From NCBI GenBank assembly GCA_963751695.1, contig CAVVVP010000010.1:248001-312000 (forward strand): a stretch of DNA of 64,000 nucleotides, given 5' to 3'. The notes under the pieces were generated by a model. It ran no database searches, was not told where the DNA came from, and saw nothing but the letters and a program-made list of their open reading frames with translations. Positions within the stretch are counted from its first letter, which is position 1. Each line of letters starts with the position of its first letter. This stretch comes from SZUA-22 sp963751695 (GTDB lineage: Bacteria > Bacteroidota > Ignavibacteria > Ignavibacteriales > Melioribacteraceae). Positions 1 to 8,934 of the stretch are shown here, piece after piece. The position numbers were made by a program, and so were the translations under genes.

Positions 1-1196
1 TCTTCATTGATATCTCCGGATTCAAGATTCTGAGTTCGATTATAGTTTACAGTCAAGTTTGTTCCGGAACCTTCCCAGCGTTTTGATAAAGTTGCATTTG
101 AAGTAATATCGTTCTGTACACGATCTTTAAGATTCGGACTATTTAAAATTAAGTAGTCATTCGAAAGAAATTGGAGTTTTGCATCTAACTGCATTGTAGG
201 TGTTATTTTCTGATGATGATTAACATTTATATTCCATTCAAGTTGTTCAGAATAATCGGGATCCCCAGATTCGCCATTAACCCTTTTAGAAAATCCACCG
301 TTCACATTTCCATTATAAAGATATCTATCCCTGTATCTTGCCCTACTCCTTATTCCATAACCTCCCTTAAAATAATAGTCACCAGCTAAAGTTATATCCA
401 TATATTCGTTTGTTGCCCAAAAGTAACCGAGATTTCTAAGATAATATCCTAGAGTTCCCTCGTAACCATATGTTGGTGTAACAATACCAGAAACTCTGCC
501 AGATCTATTTGGAAAAACTCCCCAAGGTAGCGGTATTGGTATGGGGACACCACCTATATGTACGAATATCCATGTAGCAATTATTTTATCACCTTGTATA
601 ACTTTCATTTCGTCAGCACTAAAATAATAGTGAGGAGTATCAGCATCGCATGTTGTAAATTTTCCATTATCAATAAAAAATATGTTCTGATCAACTTTTT
701 TTACTCTTTCGCCAGTATAAGTTTTATCCCCGGAAACATTTTTTGCCATAGAGATAAATCCTTTTTGAGTCTTGAAATTATAATCGATTTGAGTCCCTTC
801 ATAAGTTTCACCAGCTTCAGATAAAACTGGGGTTCCAATCAAATTACCAAGTACATTTGCGGTATCAATTCCACCTCTAGCTTTCATATCACTTGTTTCA
901 AAATTTATTGCAATATCAGCACTTTTCAGTTCGGTATTTTTATATTTTATATTTCCATCCCCATACAGATGCATAGTTTTATTTTTAACATCAAAAGAGA
1001 GAGAATCTGCAGCTGTTGCATATACGATTGCATTTAAATCACTTTGAGCTGAAGAAGTTAGCGAATCAGCAATTTGGGAAGAATCGGTAAATTCTGAAAG
1101 GAGTGAATCAGCCGAATTAAACTCAGTATTGACTGACATATTTTGTGAAAATATATTCAGAGTTAATATGAATATGAAAATTAAAGTTTTTCTCAT
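1..1196 (-). CDS. lptD: LptD/OstA-like LPS-assembly outer-membrane protein (partial, C-terminus outside window)
   Basis: An open frame runs from an ATG at 1196 to the window edge, so only about the first 398 residues are seen. LptD is the outer-membrane barrel that places lipopolysaccharide in the outer leaflet. Residues 1-18 form a signal peptide ending in FSQ. Residues about 60-200 look like the OstA/LptA-like periplasmic domain with short repeating beta strands. They are followed by a proline-rich turn (PIPIPLPWGVFPNRSG) and SGIVTP, after which aromatic-rich amphipathic strands start, as in LptD barrels. The two Cys used for disulfides in E. coli LptD cannot be judged here. It is the last visible gene of a minus-strand run, 118 nt after the oxidoreductase gene. 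The fold assignment is firm; a role in LPS transport is inferred from the family. Confidence 0.75.
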   Translation of the reverse strand, partial: MRKTLIFIFILTLNIFSQNMSVNTEFNSADSLLSEFTDSSQIADSLTSSAQSDLNAIVYATAADSLSFDVKNKTMHLYGDGNIKYKNTELKSADIAINFETSDMKARGGIDTANVLGNLIGTPVLSEAGETYEGTQIDYNFKTQKGFISMAKNVSGDKTYTGERVKKVDQNIFFIDNGKFTTCDADTPHYYFSADEMKVIQGDKIIATWIFVHIGGVPIPIPLPWGVFPNRSGRVSGIVTPTYGYEGTLGYYLRNLGYFWATNEYMDITLAGDYYFKGGYGIRSRARYRDRYLYNGNVNGGFSKRVNGESGDPDYSEQLEWNINVNHHQKITPTMQLDAKLQFLSNDYLILNSPNLKDRVQNDITSNATLSKRWEGSGTNLTVNYNRTQNLESGDINE

Positions 1197-1314
1197 TTAT
1201 TGAGGTTTGTGCTCAGAATATTTTAATTCTAAATATACTATAAAGACTGATTTGATAAAAGAATTGTTACATTCATTCGGAAGGATAATTTTGCAAAGTT
1301 TTAGTGAAAAATAA

Positions 1315-2304
1315 CTACTTAATTTTTGATTCTTCTATCTTTTGAATGATCAGATCTGCTACTTTTAATGCTCTTAAACCATCGATTCCAGATACAATTG
1401 GTTCTTCATTTTTTATTATTGCATCAATAAAAAGTTGTAATTCGTATTTAAGCGCATTTATCTCTTTTTGTTCAGGCTGCTCGTATATAACTGCTTTTTT
1501 ATTATCTCCAACTCCCATTTCACCAAATGTAATGAAATGTTCGAGGCTCTTGTCTTGTGGCGAAACAAGCCGATAGATTTCTGAGATTCCAGAATTGAAG
1601 TCAACGGCTATGTAAGCATCTTTCTGAAATATTCGCATCTTTCTCATTTTCTTTTGAGATATTCTGCTCGCTGTAACATTAGCAACAGCCCCATTTTCAA
1701 ACTCAAGTCTAGCATTTGCAATATCAAGATTTTCTGAAACAACATTTATTCCACTTGCACTAATATGCTTTACATCGCTTTTTACAAGACTTAGAATTAT
1801 GTCAATGTCATGGATCATTAAATCAAGAACAACTGTTACGTCAGTACCACGAGTATTGAACTGAGCTAGTCTATCGGTTTGTATAAACATTGGATTCAAA
1901 TTATATTTTTCAAGTGATACTAGAGCTGGATTAAACCTTTCGATATGACCAACTTGCAGCTTTAAAGATTTCTGTTCTGCAAGTTTTACCAATTCCTCGG
2001 CTTCCCATATTTCAGTAGTAATTGGTTTCTCAACAAAAACATCAATCCCATTTTCTAGCGCTGACTTTGCCAATTCGTAGTGTGAACTAGTAGTAGAAAC
2101 AATTGAAAGTGCATCAACTTGATCAAAAAGGTCGTTTAAACTCTCAAATGCTTTTGTCTTAAATTCTTTGGCAGCATTGTTCGCTGCTTCATGATTAATG
2201 TCATAAACGCCAATAAGCTGACAGTTATTAACTTGCTTCAGTAGTTTAGTATGAAGTTTACCTAAATGTCCCGTACCAATAACTCCAATTTTTATCTCTT
2301 TCAT
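1315..2304 (-). CDS. Gfo/Idh/MocA-family NAD(P)-dependent oxidoreductase
   Basis: The protein has 329 aa. The N-terminal Rossmann fold carries GTGHLG at residues 10-15 for NAD(P) binding and the family EKP signature at 92-94, where the Lys is the usual catalytic residue. The C-terminal alpha/beta domain includes HIERFNPAL and LDLMIHDIDI. Such enzymes oxidise or reduce sugars, often nucleotide sugars. The GHIERFNPA stretch and the neighbouring LptD-like gene recall the GnnA-type UDP-GlcNAc 3-dehydrogenases of lipid A synthesis, but no GnnB aminotransferase is visible, so this is only a suggestion. Its ATG overlaps the stop of the T9SS plug gene by 4 nt (ATGA), which indicates translational coupling. 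Confidence 0.85.
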   Translation of the reverse strand: MKEIKIGVIGTGHLGKLHTKLLKQVNNCQLIGVYDINHEAANNAAKEFKTKAFESLNDLFDQVDALSIVSTTSSHYELAKSALENGIDVFVEKPITTEIWEAEELVKLAEQKSLKLQVGHIERFNPALVSLEKYNLNPMFIQTDRLAQFNTRGTDVTVVLDLMIHDIDIILSLVKSDVKHISASGINVVSENLDIANARLEFENGAVANVTASRISQKKMRKMRIFQKDAYIAVDFNSGISEIYRLVSPQDKSLEHFITFGEMGVGDNKKAVIYEQPEQKEINALKYELQLFIDAIIKNEEPIVSGIDGLRALKVADLIIQKIEESKIK

Positions 2305-3521
2305 CTTGATCCTCTATTTATTTGTGCATAGCCAACAATTTTTTCATACCCACCAAGTTCAGGAGTATTGTAGTACAAAAATATATAATATTCATTTTTA
2401 GTATTCCAATCATTTCCTTCCAGTTCAATCCAGCTTTCATTTTCTAGGAAATCATCATCTATTTCTGCAGTAACGTATTGGTAATCGTAAATCCCACGTT
2501 TCAATTCTATGGTTTTTGTGAACAATCCATTTTCTTCATCCATAAGATAATCAGGTAGTATTTCCCAATTGTTAAATGCGCCAACAAGAAAAACATTTTC
2601 ATAATATCCATCAGGTAACCTTAGTCTGAACTCAACATCCATGTATTCTGCATATTCCCTTTTATAATTCATAAGTTTGGAACCACCATTGAAATCGTTC
2701 CCGCTTGGTTTGAATTTATTCGATACATCTACTCCTTCGAAATTCGCATAAGTCTTTGGAGGATTATATTTTGTCTGACTCATTAAATTTGCCTGCCGAT
2801 ATTCTCCACCAGGTTGAATATCCTTTGCATGAAAGGATAAGGACTTATGCCCTTCTATTTCATAATATCGCCATTGGTCTTCATAGGATTTTGGAATTAT
2901 GTTCGGAAATTCAATTTTTCGGTTTTCAACTATTTCAACATTTATTACATTTTGTGTGAACAACGTATCAGGAAGCTGAAAGGAAACACTGATACTGTTT
3001 ATCTGTCCAAATGTTGCGGGTTCAGGGTTAATACCTTCAAGTCTCTGCTTTCTCAGTGTGGTTAACAAATTAACTTCATCAGAAATTACATAGAATTTGC
3101 CACTCCCATAAATAAATTCTGGATTAGTAGACTCTACAATATAAAATTGCCACTTGCCTGAAAATGGGAAGTTAACATTATCGTTCGGGAAAGTATCTTT
3201 ATAATGATATCGCGCTTTATCACTTCTGAATGGAAGCACATCATACCAAAGATTTCTTTCTTTACTGTAAAATTCATTTGCAAAAAAATAGTCCTCGTAA
3301 GGCTCCCAATCCTGGTTACAAAATTCAAAATGTATTTCCCAATTTGGAGTAAAATCAGACTTAATATCAAACTCAATTGCAATTTTAGAATTTGGAAAAA
3401 CTATCGGGAAAGAGGTTTCATCATGTGATTGATAGACACGCAGACTTTTAATCTCAAAATCTTCTGCAAATATCTCAAGATGTAGAAATAAAAATAAGCA
3501 TGCAGTTAGTAGGATCAACAA
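2301..3521 (-). CDS. Type IX secretion system plug protein (DUF5103 family)
   Basis: About 406 aa with an N-terminal hydrophobic signal (residues about 2-20) and a long beta-rich body. Features such as IKSLRVYQ, the charged WEIHFEFCNQDWEP segment and a late immunoglobulin-like part around VFLVGAFNNWE match the DUF5103/T9SS plug family. In T9SS the plug closes the SprA translocon from the periplasmic side. No ATG lies near the N-terminus: the frame opens at an in-frame TAA (3522-3524) that is also the stop of the upstream gene, and the next codons are TTG TTG. A GGAG Shine-Dalgarno sits about 9 nt before the first TTG, which supports that start. A T9SS-sorted protein at 60.3-61.6 kb fits. Confidence 0.8.
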   Translation of the reverse strand: MLILLTACLFLFLHLEIFAEDFEIKSLRVYQSHDETSFPIVFPNSKIAIEFDIKSDFTPNWEIHFEFCNQDWEPYEDYFFANEFYSKERNLWYDVLPFRSDKARYHYKDTFPNDNVNFPFSGKWQFYIVESTNPEFIYGSGKFYVISDEVNLLTTLRKQRLEGINPEPATFGQINSISVSFQLPDTLFTQNVINVEIVENRKIEFPNIIPKSYEDQWRYYEIEGHKSLSFHAKDIQPGGEYRQANLMSQTKYNPPKTYANFEGVDVSNKFKPSGNDFNGGSKLMNYKREYAEYMDVEFRLRLPDGYYENVFLVGAFNNWEILPDYLMDEENGLFTKTIELKRGIYDYQYVTAEIDDDFLENESWIELEGNDWNTKNEYYIFLYYNTPELGGYEKIVGYAQINRGSR

Positions 3522-3761
3522 TTAAAAGATCTCCACGCACTTAATTGATTCATAAGGGATAAATATTTTATATTCTTGTCCATCTTGTTTTGCATCTAGA
3601 AATAGTCCATCATTAAAAACACTCTCTAATTTCCCGGTTTTAAACACAATTTCGTAAAATGCAGGTTGGTCCTTACTGTTTGCATTATAAACAACGCCAT
3701 AGTATTCTTTCATGGTTACATTTACAGATTTACCAAGATATTCTTTCCAATCAATATTCAT
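3522..3761 (-). CDS. Small conserved-looking hypothetical protein (79 aa)
   Basis: Seventy-nine residues, ATG start, no signal peptide or membrane segment. Alternating hydrophobic and charged residues suggest a small beta-rich fold (for example YGVVYNANSKDQPAFYEIVF). I do not recognise a family. Its stop abuts the TTG start of the T9SS plug gene and it is the first gene of the minus-strand run 3761 to 1, so it is probably co-transcribed with the plug, oxidoreductase and LptD-like genes. Confidence 0.6.
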   Translation of the reverse strand: MNIDWKEYLGKSVNVTMKEYYGVVYNANSKDQPAFYEIVFKTGKLESVFNDGLFLDAKQDGQEYKIFIPYESIKCVEIF

Positions 3762-3919
3762 TTTTCACCAAATTTGTTTAGTTGCTATTCATTTAACGTT
3801 CCAAAACTAGCTATAAAACTGAGTAAATCCAATGTACTATGAGTTTTGTAACTTTGTTATTAATTCCTAATTACATTTTTTAGTTTTTCGTAAATTTGAC
3901 TTAATTAAATCGGAACAAG

Positions 3920-4285
3920 ATGAATTTTTTATTAGTCTTTTTAGGTGCTGGCTTTGGTGGAGGTGCTAGGTATCTACTTTCAGGAATTGTCCAAAAGTTT
4001 GCTCCATCATTTTTTCCTTATGGTACTCTGACTGTCAACATTCTAGGAAGTATCTTGTTAGGTATCTTAATATTTGCTTTTGATGAGAAAGGCTTATCGA
4101 ATCCTTCTATCAAACTGCTTATAGGAGTTGGTTTTTGCGGTGGTCTAACCACTTTTTCAACTTTTTCGTTCGAAACTTTTAACCTTCTTAGAGATACTGA
4201 ATTCTTTTTTGCCGGATTGAATATTTTGCTAAATGTTGTAATAACTATTTTAGGTATTTTTATTGGATATTTAATTGCGAGGTAA
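3920..4285 (+). CDS. crcB: CrcB/Fluc fluoride channel
   Basis: A 121-aa protein with four hydrophobic membrane segments, the usual Fluc length. It contains the conserved VN pair (residues 39-40) and the signature GFCGGLTTFSTFSFE at 71-85, which line the fluoride pores of the dual-topology dimer. CrcB exports F- from the cytoplasm. It is followed after 3 nt by a DUF190 gene, a pairing often seen. No fluoride riboswitch consensus is visible in the 158 nt upstream. The upstream region has two TAnnTTTG matches (about 3849-3856 and 3891-3898), the Bacteroidota -7 element, but which one is used, if any, cannot be decided. Confidence 0.92.
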   Translation: MNFLLVFLGAGFGGGARYLLSGIVQKFAPSFFPYGTLTVNILGSILLGILIFAFDEKGLSNPSIKLLIGVGFCGGLTTFSTFSFETFNLLRDTEFFFAGLNILLNVVITILGIFIGYLIAR

Positions 4286-4288
4286 ATT

Positions 4289-4642
4289 GTGGGCATAAAT
4301 GGAAAAGCTAAGTTATTAAGGATATTCGTTGGTGAATCTGATAAAGCTGGATATAACACCGTCTATGAAGAAATTGTAATATCTGCGCGCAAGGAAAATC
4401 TAGCTGGCGCTACCGTGTATCGTGGGATTATGGGTTTCGGGAAGAGTAGTAGAATTCATACTTCCAAAATTCTCAGAATGTCTGATGATTTACCGTTAGT
4501 AATCGAAATTGTCGATGAAGAATCTAAAATTGACAAGTTTATTCCTACCGTAAAAGAGATTTTTGAAAAAGCTGACAGTGGAGGTTTGATAACAGTTGAG
4601 CATGCGGATATTATTCACTACACATCAAAAATTTTGGATTAA
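4289..4642 (+). CDS. DUF190 family protein
   Basis: A 117-aa protein of the DUF190 family (PII-like fold). Recognisable pieces are KLLRIFVGESDK, ATVYRGIMGFGKSS and LPLVIEIVDEE. The start is GTG at 4289, only 3 nt after the crcB stop. DUF190 proteins frequently sit beside CrcB channels; a regulatory role for the channel has been suggested from that association and the PII-like fold, but biochemical function is not established. The downstream PAP2 gene begins 3 nt after its stop, so crcB, DUF190 and PAP2 form one tight transcription unit. Confidence 0.85.
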   Translation: MGINGKAKLLRIFVGESDKAGYNTVYEEIVISARKENLAGATVYRGIMGFGKSSRIHTSKILRMSDDLPLVIEIVDEESKIDKFIPTVKEIFEKADSGGLITVEHADIIHYTSKILD

Positions 4643-4645
4643 CTT

Positions 4646-5422
4646 TTGACCTCAAAAATTCAATATTTAAGAGCTCTAATAATTCTTATTTTTCTTTCAA
4701 CGACCATCCTCGCACAGAATGAATATAACTTCAAGCAATTTATCAATGAAGCTGGTGACTATTATACTGCTCCCTTAAATTGGGATACCAATGATTTTTT
4801 AACATTTGGAATTATTGCGGTCTCAACATATGGTTTGATGTATCTAGATGAACCTATCAAAAATGAATTTTTAAAAATAAATTCTAACAAGAAGAATTGG
4901 TTGATGGAGGCTGGTAGATATTGGGGTGAGCCCATACCTTCAATTGCACTTAGTGGATTACTTCTACTCCATGGATATGTCTACGATAACAACACAACTA
5001 AAAAAATCGGCTTTGAAGTTGGTCAATCATTTCTATATTCAGTTTCTGTTACGAGCGCTCTTAAAATAGTTTTTGGAAGAAGTAGGCCTAGTACTGGACG
5101 TGATCCATTCACATTTGATCCAATTTCATTTACGAATTCTAAATGGTCACATCCTTCCGGACACACTACAGTTGCTTTTTCTCTTTCAACGGTCATTGCT
5201 GCCAATACTGATAATACGGGATGGAAAATAGCTACATTTATTCCAGCATTTTTAACCGCCATTTCAAGGGTCTATCAAAATCATCATTGGACATCAGATG
5301 TTTTTCTCGGTGGAATGATTGGATATATTACAGGCAAATTCATAACAGATCTTCATAAAGAGAAAGAATTAAATGGCCAAATTGAAACTACACCGCTAAT
5401 TTCATTATCACTATCGTTCTAA
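4646..5422 (+). CDS. PAP2-superfamily phosphatase, exported or membrane-bound
   Basis: A 258-aa protein with an N-terminal signal (residues about 8-23, ending ILAQ), several membrane segments and the three PAP2 motifs: K140-x6-RP (KIVFGRSRP), PSGH at 170-173 with the catalytic His, and SRVYQNHHWTSDV at about 207-219. PAP2 enzymes remove phosphate from lipid phosphates such as phosphatidate or undecaprenyl pyrophosphate, outside the inner membrane. The only codon available at the 5' end is TTG at 4646, 3 nt after the DUF190 stop. Substrate cannot be told from the sequence. Confidence 0.88.
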   Translation: MTSKIQYLRALIILIFLSTTILAQNEYNFKQFINEAGDYYTAPLNWDTNDFLTFGIIAVSTYGLMYLDEPIKNEFLKINSNKKNWLMEAGRYWGEPIPSIALSGLLLLHGYVYDNNTTKKIGFEVGQSFLYSVSVTSALKIVFGRSRPSTGRDPFTFDPISFTNSKWSHPSGHTTVAFSLSTVIAANTDNTGWKIATFIPAFLTAISRVYQNHHWTSDVFLGGMIGYITGKFITDLHKEKELNGQIETTPLISLSLSF

Positions 5423-5431
5423 AATCTAAAT

Positions 5432-5815
5432 ATGAATAAAACAAAAATCAGTTTGTACGTTGATGATAAAGATAAAACCCAAATGTTTTTTGAAATTCTA
5501 TTTGAGTCAGTACCAAATCTGAATAAACTTGAGTATTGTGAATTGGAATTACAAAATGAAATTTTTCTGCGTATAATAGATAAAAAGCTGATAAGTGAAA
5601 TATATGATCTCGATTTTCTAAATTCTGATAATTTAAATGCTACAAAAAATATTGAGCTATGCTTCGAAGTCCCTGATCCTGAGTCTATGCATAAAAAGTC
5701 TCTACAGCTTGGATCACTAGAATTGAAGAAATTCGGAAAATCTATTTTTGATGATTATTCTGGGAGCAGTATAAATCACGATGGACATATTATTGTGTTC
5801 TCAAATACAAAATAA
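5432..5815 (+). CDS. VOC (glyoxalase-like) fold protein
   Basis: A 127-aa cytoplasmic protein whose beta-alpha-beta-beta-beta layout and ending NHDGHIIVFSN resemble single-domain glyoxalase/VOC proteins. The short spacing (9 nt) after the PAP2 stop suggests the same operon. The usual metal ligands (His/Glu at the strand ends) are not clearly present, so catalytic activity is doubtful and the family call is tentative. Confidence 0.5.
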   Translation: MNKTKISLYVDDKDKTQMFFEILFESVPNLNKLEYCELELQNEIFLRIIDKKLISEIYDLDFLNSDNLNATKNIELCFEVPDPESMHKKSLQLGSLELKKFGKSIFDDYSGSSINHDGHIIVFSNTK

Positions 5816-5826
5816 TATATACTAAT

Positions 5827-6438
5827 TTACTCTTTTTCTAGCGCCTTACTATATTTTTGTTTTTTCTCGGAAAGTGGATGCCATGCATTATATTTTTTAG
5901 GGAAAATATTTTTAGCAATTGAGGTATAATTCAGATCCAATCTCTTCTTCTTGCTTAATACATTAAAATCATTTTTATATAACTTTACAACATGTGTAAG
6001 CTCAGATTCAGAAATTTGAATATCCTTTGATTTTAGATAATGAACATAAATATCGTACATTCTATCTTCTTCATCTAAAGCTTCATCAAAGTCATCTTCG
6101 TAATCTTCAATTGCTTCAATTGATGGAGAAATCTTTTCTCCGTCCTTATCGATTTCACTTTTGGGATATTCTGGCCATTCGATTCTGTCCAATAGTAATA
6201 CAAAATTTTCAAAGTGTAGCTTGTTCTCTACTTGAAGGAGAATTTGCAGTGATGCGGGAGCAGCTTTCCTTATTTGTTTATCCTGTTCCCTAGCCTTTGA
6301 TACAAAGCTTTTCTTTTTTCTCAAATAAGCTCGATGATTTATCGATTGCTTTGCTCTTTGTACTATAGCTAAAATAATAACAGTTAATGTAATTATAACT
6401 ATTGAGGCTGTAATTATTTGGAGTAGAATACTTAACAT
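5827..6438 (-). CDS. Hypothetical single-pass membrane protein
   Basis: A 203-aa protein with one strong N-terminal membrane helix (residues about 3-26) followed by a basic stretch (QRAKQSINHRAYLRKKK) and a long charged cytoplasmic-type domain with an acidic run (EDYEDDFDEALDEEDR). No domain is recognised. It converges on the VOC gene with an 11-nt gap and stands alone, with tRNA-Phe upstream. Confidence 0.6.
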   Translation of the reverse strand: MLSILLQIITASIVIITLTVIILAIVQRAKQSINHRAYLRKKKSFVSKAREQDKQIRKAAPASLQILLQVENKLHFENFVLLLDRIEWPEYPKSEIDKDGEKISPSIEAIEDYEDDFDEALDEEDRMYDIYVHYLKSKDIQISESELTHVVKLYKNDFNVLSKKKRLDLNYTSIAKNIFPKKYNAWHPLSEKKQKYSKALEKE

Positions 6439-6496
6439 AAAAATGCTCTTAAATCTCTTTTTACATTGTATAAATATAATAAAATGAGCTTAAAAT

Positions 6497-6522
6497 AAAA
6501 AAGGGATGCTCGGTAACATCCC
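6497..6522 (-). terminator. Rho-independent terminator downstream of tRNA-Phe
   Basis: On the minus strand the sequence reads GGGATG, an 8-nt loop, CATCCC, then a run of six T. It directly follows the 3' end of tRNA-Phe and would end that transcript before the membrane-protein gene. Confidence 0.75.
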
Positions 6523-6527
6523 TAGTG

Positions 6528-6600
6528 TGGGCAGAGACGGAATCGAACCGCCGACACAAGGATTTTCAGTCCTTTGCTCTACCGACTGAGCTATCTGCCC
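6528..6600 (-). tRNA. tRNA-Phe (GAA)
   Basis: The minus strand folds into a full cloverleaf: acceptor GGGCAGA paired with TCTGCCC, D-arm with AGCTCAGTCGGTAGAGC, anticodon loop with GAA, short variable loop and T-arm with GGTTCGATTCC, discriminator A at 6528. CCA is not encoded. A terminator hairpin follows. Confidence 0.96.
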
Positions 6601-6658
6601 AAAAATTTTGAATCCAAAAATAGAGAATTTTTTATTATTTCCAAAAGAAATTATTAAG

Positions 6659-7603
6659 TTAATCTTTAACTACTTTCGTCCCTCCGTTTTCTTTTTCTAT
6701 TTCTTTTTCTGAAGTAATAATGGCTTCTTTACCACCATTTTTGATGAAATCTATAGCTGCTAAAACTTTCGGTCTCATACTACCGGTTCCAAATTGTTCC
6801 TCCTTTAAATATTTTCGGGCTTCAGTAAGGGTCATAATATCAAGTGCTTTCTGACCCTTCTTATTATAGTTTATATAAACTTTTGGAACATCAGTAACTA
6901 TAAATAGAACATCTGCTTTAATCTCTCGAGCAAGTAAGGAAGAAGCACGATCTTTATCAATTACCGCTTCAATCGCCTCAAGATACTTATTCTTATGCTT
7001 ATAAATAGGTATACCACCGCCTCCGACAGCAATTACAATATGACCATTTGTAACAAGTTCTTTCACTATTCTATTATTCATAACCTTGAGAGGTTTAGGA
7101 GATGCAACAACCCTTCGCCAACCACGTTTTCTAGCATCCTCGTGAAATACCCAGTCATTTGATTTGGTAAGTAATGCAGCCTCCTCTCTGATATAAAATG
7201 GACCAATTGGTTTCGTAGGATTTTTAAAAGCTGGGTCTTTGATATCTACCAGTACTTGAGTAATAAGTGAGACAACATTCTTTTTCATGTTATGATCATT
7301 TAGAACATTTCTCATCTGACGTTCTATCATATAGCCAATTCCACCTTGAGAATCAGCTACACATATATCTAAAGGCATTTTGGGAATTTTATACTTATCA
7401 TATCCGGCTTCATTCCTCAACAAAATATTACCAACTTGAGGACCATTTCCGTGAGTAATAACAAGGCTATAGTGATTTTTAATTAATCCAAGGAGTTTTT
7501 CACACGTTTTATATGTGTTCTTTTCCTGTTGGTCAATTGTTCCTATCTGATTCCCTCGTAACAGTGCATTGCCCCCCAAAGCAACCACCGCTATCTTTTT
7601 CAT
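6659..7603 (-). CDS. arcC: Carbamate kinase
   Basis: A 314-aa protein of the amino-acid kinase fold and the usual carbamate kinase length. Markers are VVALGGNALL near the N-terminus, THGNGPQVG at about 50-58, ADSQGGIGYM, GGGGIPIY and TGSMRPKV. The enzyme interconverts carbamoyl phosphate plus ADP with ATP plus carbamate. No ornithine carbamoyltransferase or arginine deiminase is nearby. The gene follows a COG2403 GTPase gene, with a 4-nt ATGA overlap, and glmS, so its physiological substrate source here is open. Confidence 0.93.
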   Translation of the reverse strand: MKKIAVVALGGNALLRGNQIGTIDQQEKNTYKTCEKLLGLIKNHYSLVITHGNGPQVGNILLRNEAGYDKYKIPKMPLDICVADSQGGIGYMIERQMRNVLNDHNMKKNVVSLITQVLVDIKDPAFKNPTKPIGPFYIREEAALLTKSNDWVFHEDARKRGWRRVVASPKPLKVMNNRIVKELVTNGHIVIAVGGGGIPIYKHKNKYLEAIEAVIDKDRASSLLAREIKADVLFIVTDVPKVYINYNKKGQKALDIMTLTEARKYLKEEQFGTGSMRPKVLAAIDFIKNGGKEAIITSEKEIEKENGGTKVVKD

Positions 7604-8918
7604 AGAATACCTTTAGCCTTAAGAACACTTTCCAGAGTATTGTCTCCTATTTCCTGGAGTTCGTATATTACTCTTGTCGAAGGTTTATTGATATTTAAAA
7701 TTCTACCGAGATCAATTGGAGTACCGATTACAACACTATCACACTCAACTTTATTGATTGTTTCTTCAAGATCCTTCATTTGCTCTTCCCCGTATCCCAT
7801 TGCTGGTAAAAGAACTCCAATATTGGGATACTTCTTATAAGTGTCGGTAATCGAATTTACAGTATAAGGTCTTGGATCGATAATTTCTGAAGCTCCAAGC
7901 TTTTGCGAAGCGACGGTACCTGCGCCATATTTCATTTCTCCATGAGTAAGTGTTGGCCCATCTTCAACCACAAGGACTTTTTTACCACTTATCAATTCTG
8001 GTTTATCAACAGTAAGAGGTGAAGCACCTTCAATTATTGTTGCTAGAGGATTTACGCTTTTAGTATTTGCAATAACTTGAAAATATCGTCACCGTCAGCA
8101 GATTCAATCTTATTCACAACAACAGCGTCTGCCATTCTTAAACATGTATTGCCAGGATAATAAGATAGTTCATGACCAGCCCTATGTGGGTCAACAACGG
8201 TAAATGTAACATCTGCATGGTAGAAAGACATATCATTATTTCCTCCATCCCAAAGAATTACATCAGCTTCTTTTTCTGCTTCTCTAACGATAGCTTCATA
8301 ATCTACCCCAGCATAGATTATACCACCAAGAGCAATATGAGGTTCATATTCTTCAATCTCTTCAATTGTACAATCATGAGTTTTTAGATCTTCTAGAGTA
8401 GCAAATCTTTGAACTTTTTGCTTTACAAGATCACCGTAAGGCATTGGATGTCTGATTGCGACTACTTTCTTTCCTGCTTCCCTTAAGAGCTTTACTATCT
8501 TTCGAGATGTTTGAGATTTGCCACAACCGGTCCTGACTGCCAGAACTGAAACTACAGGCTTCGATGATTTAATCATTGTTTCTTCTCCACCTAATAATCG
8601 AAATGATATTCCTGCTGCATTTACAATTGATGCTTTAGTCATTACATAATTAAAAGGAACATCAGAATATGAAAAAACGACTTCATCAACTTCTAATTCT
8701 TTTATTAAATTTTCTAATTCGCTTTCTTCATGAATTTTAATTCCATTTGGGTATAGTTTTCCTGCTAATTCTGCTGGATAAACTCTACCGTCAATATTAG
8801 GGATTTGAGTCGCAGTGAATGCAACTACATTATAATCTTCATTATCTCTGAAATACACATTAAAATTGTGAAAATCGCGCCCAGCGGCGCCCATAATTAA
8901 TACTTTTTTAACTGACAT
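7600..8918 (-). pseudogene. COG2403 GTPase, cyclic 2,3-diphosphoglycerate synthetase-like, split by a frameshift
   Basis: Two frames (8918-8052 and about 8060-7600) together make one protein of about 440 aa. The first part has the Rossmann-like start VKKVLIMGAAGRDFHNFN and a P-loop VRTGCGKSQTS; the second part has VLVVEDGPTLTHGEMKYGAG. Reading the second frame upstream gives an unbroken VIANTKSVNPLATIIEGA link. Restoring one base in the four-A run at 8080-8083 rejoins the frames. The GGAG ribosome site at about 8925-8928 fits the ATG at 8918, not the TTG further upstream. Homologues are predicted GTPases of unknown bacterial role; the archaeal namesake makes cyclic 2,3-diphosphoglycerate. The coupling to carbamate kinase argues that the real gene is intact and this is a sequencing slip. 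Confidence 0.8.
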
Positions 8919-8934
8919 TTTTAACTCCAAATTT

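Noticed and set aside
558..824. 88-aa plus-strand open frame opposite the LptD-like gene
   Set aside because: Antisense shadow of a conserved coding region with no supporting signals.
3849..3898. Two TAnnTTTG (Bacteroidota -7) matches before crcB
   Set aside because: The motif is expected often in AT-rich DNA, no matching -33 element is placed correctly for either, so no promoter was annotated.
3762..3919. Fluoride riboswitch before crcB
   Set aside because: No match to the crcB motif or a stable pseudoknot could be found by eye; only AT-rich leader is present.
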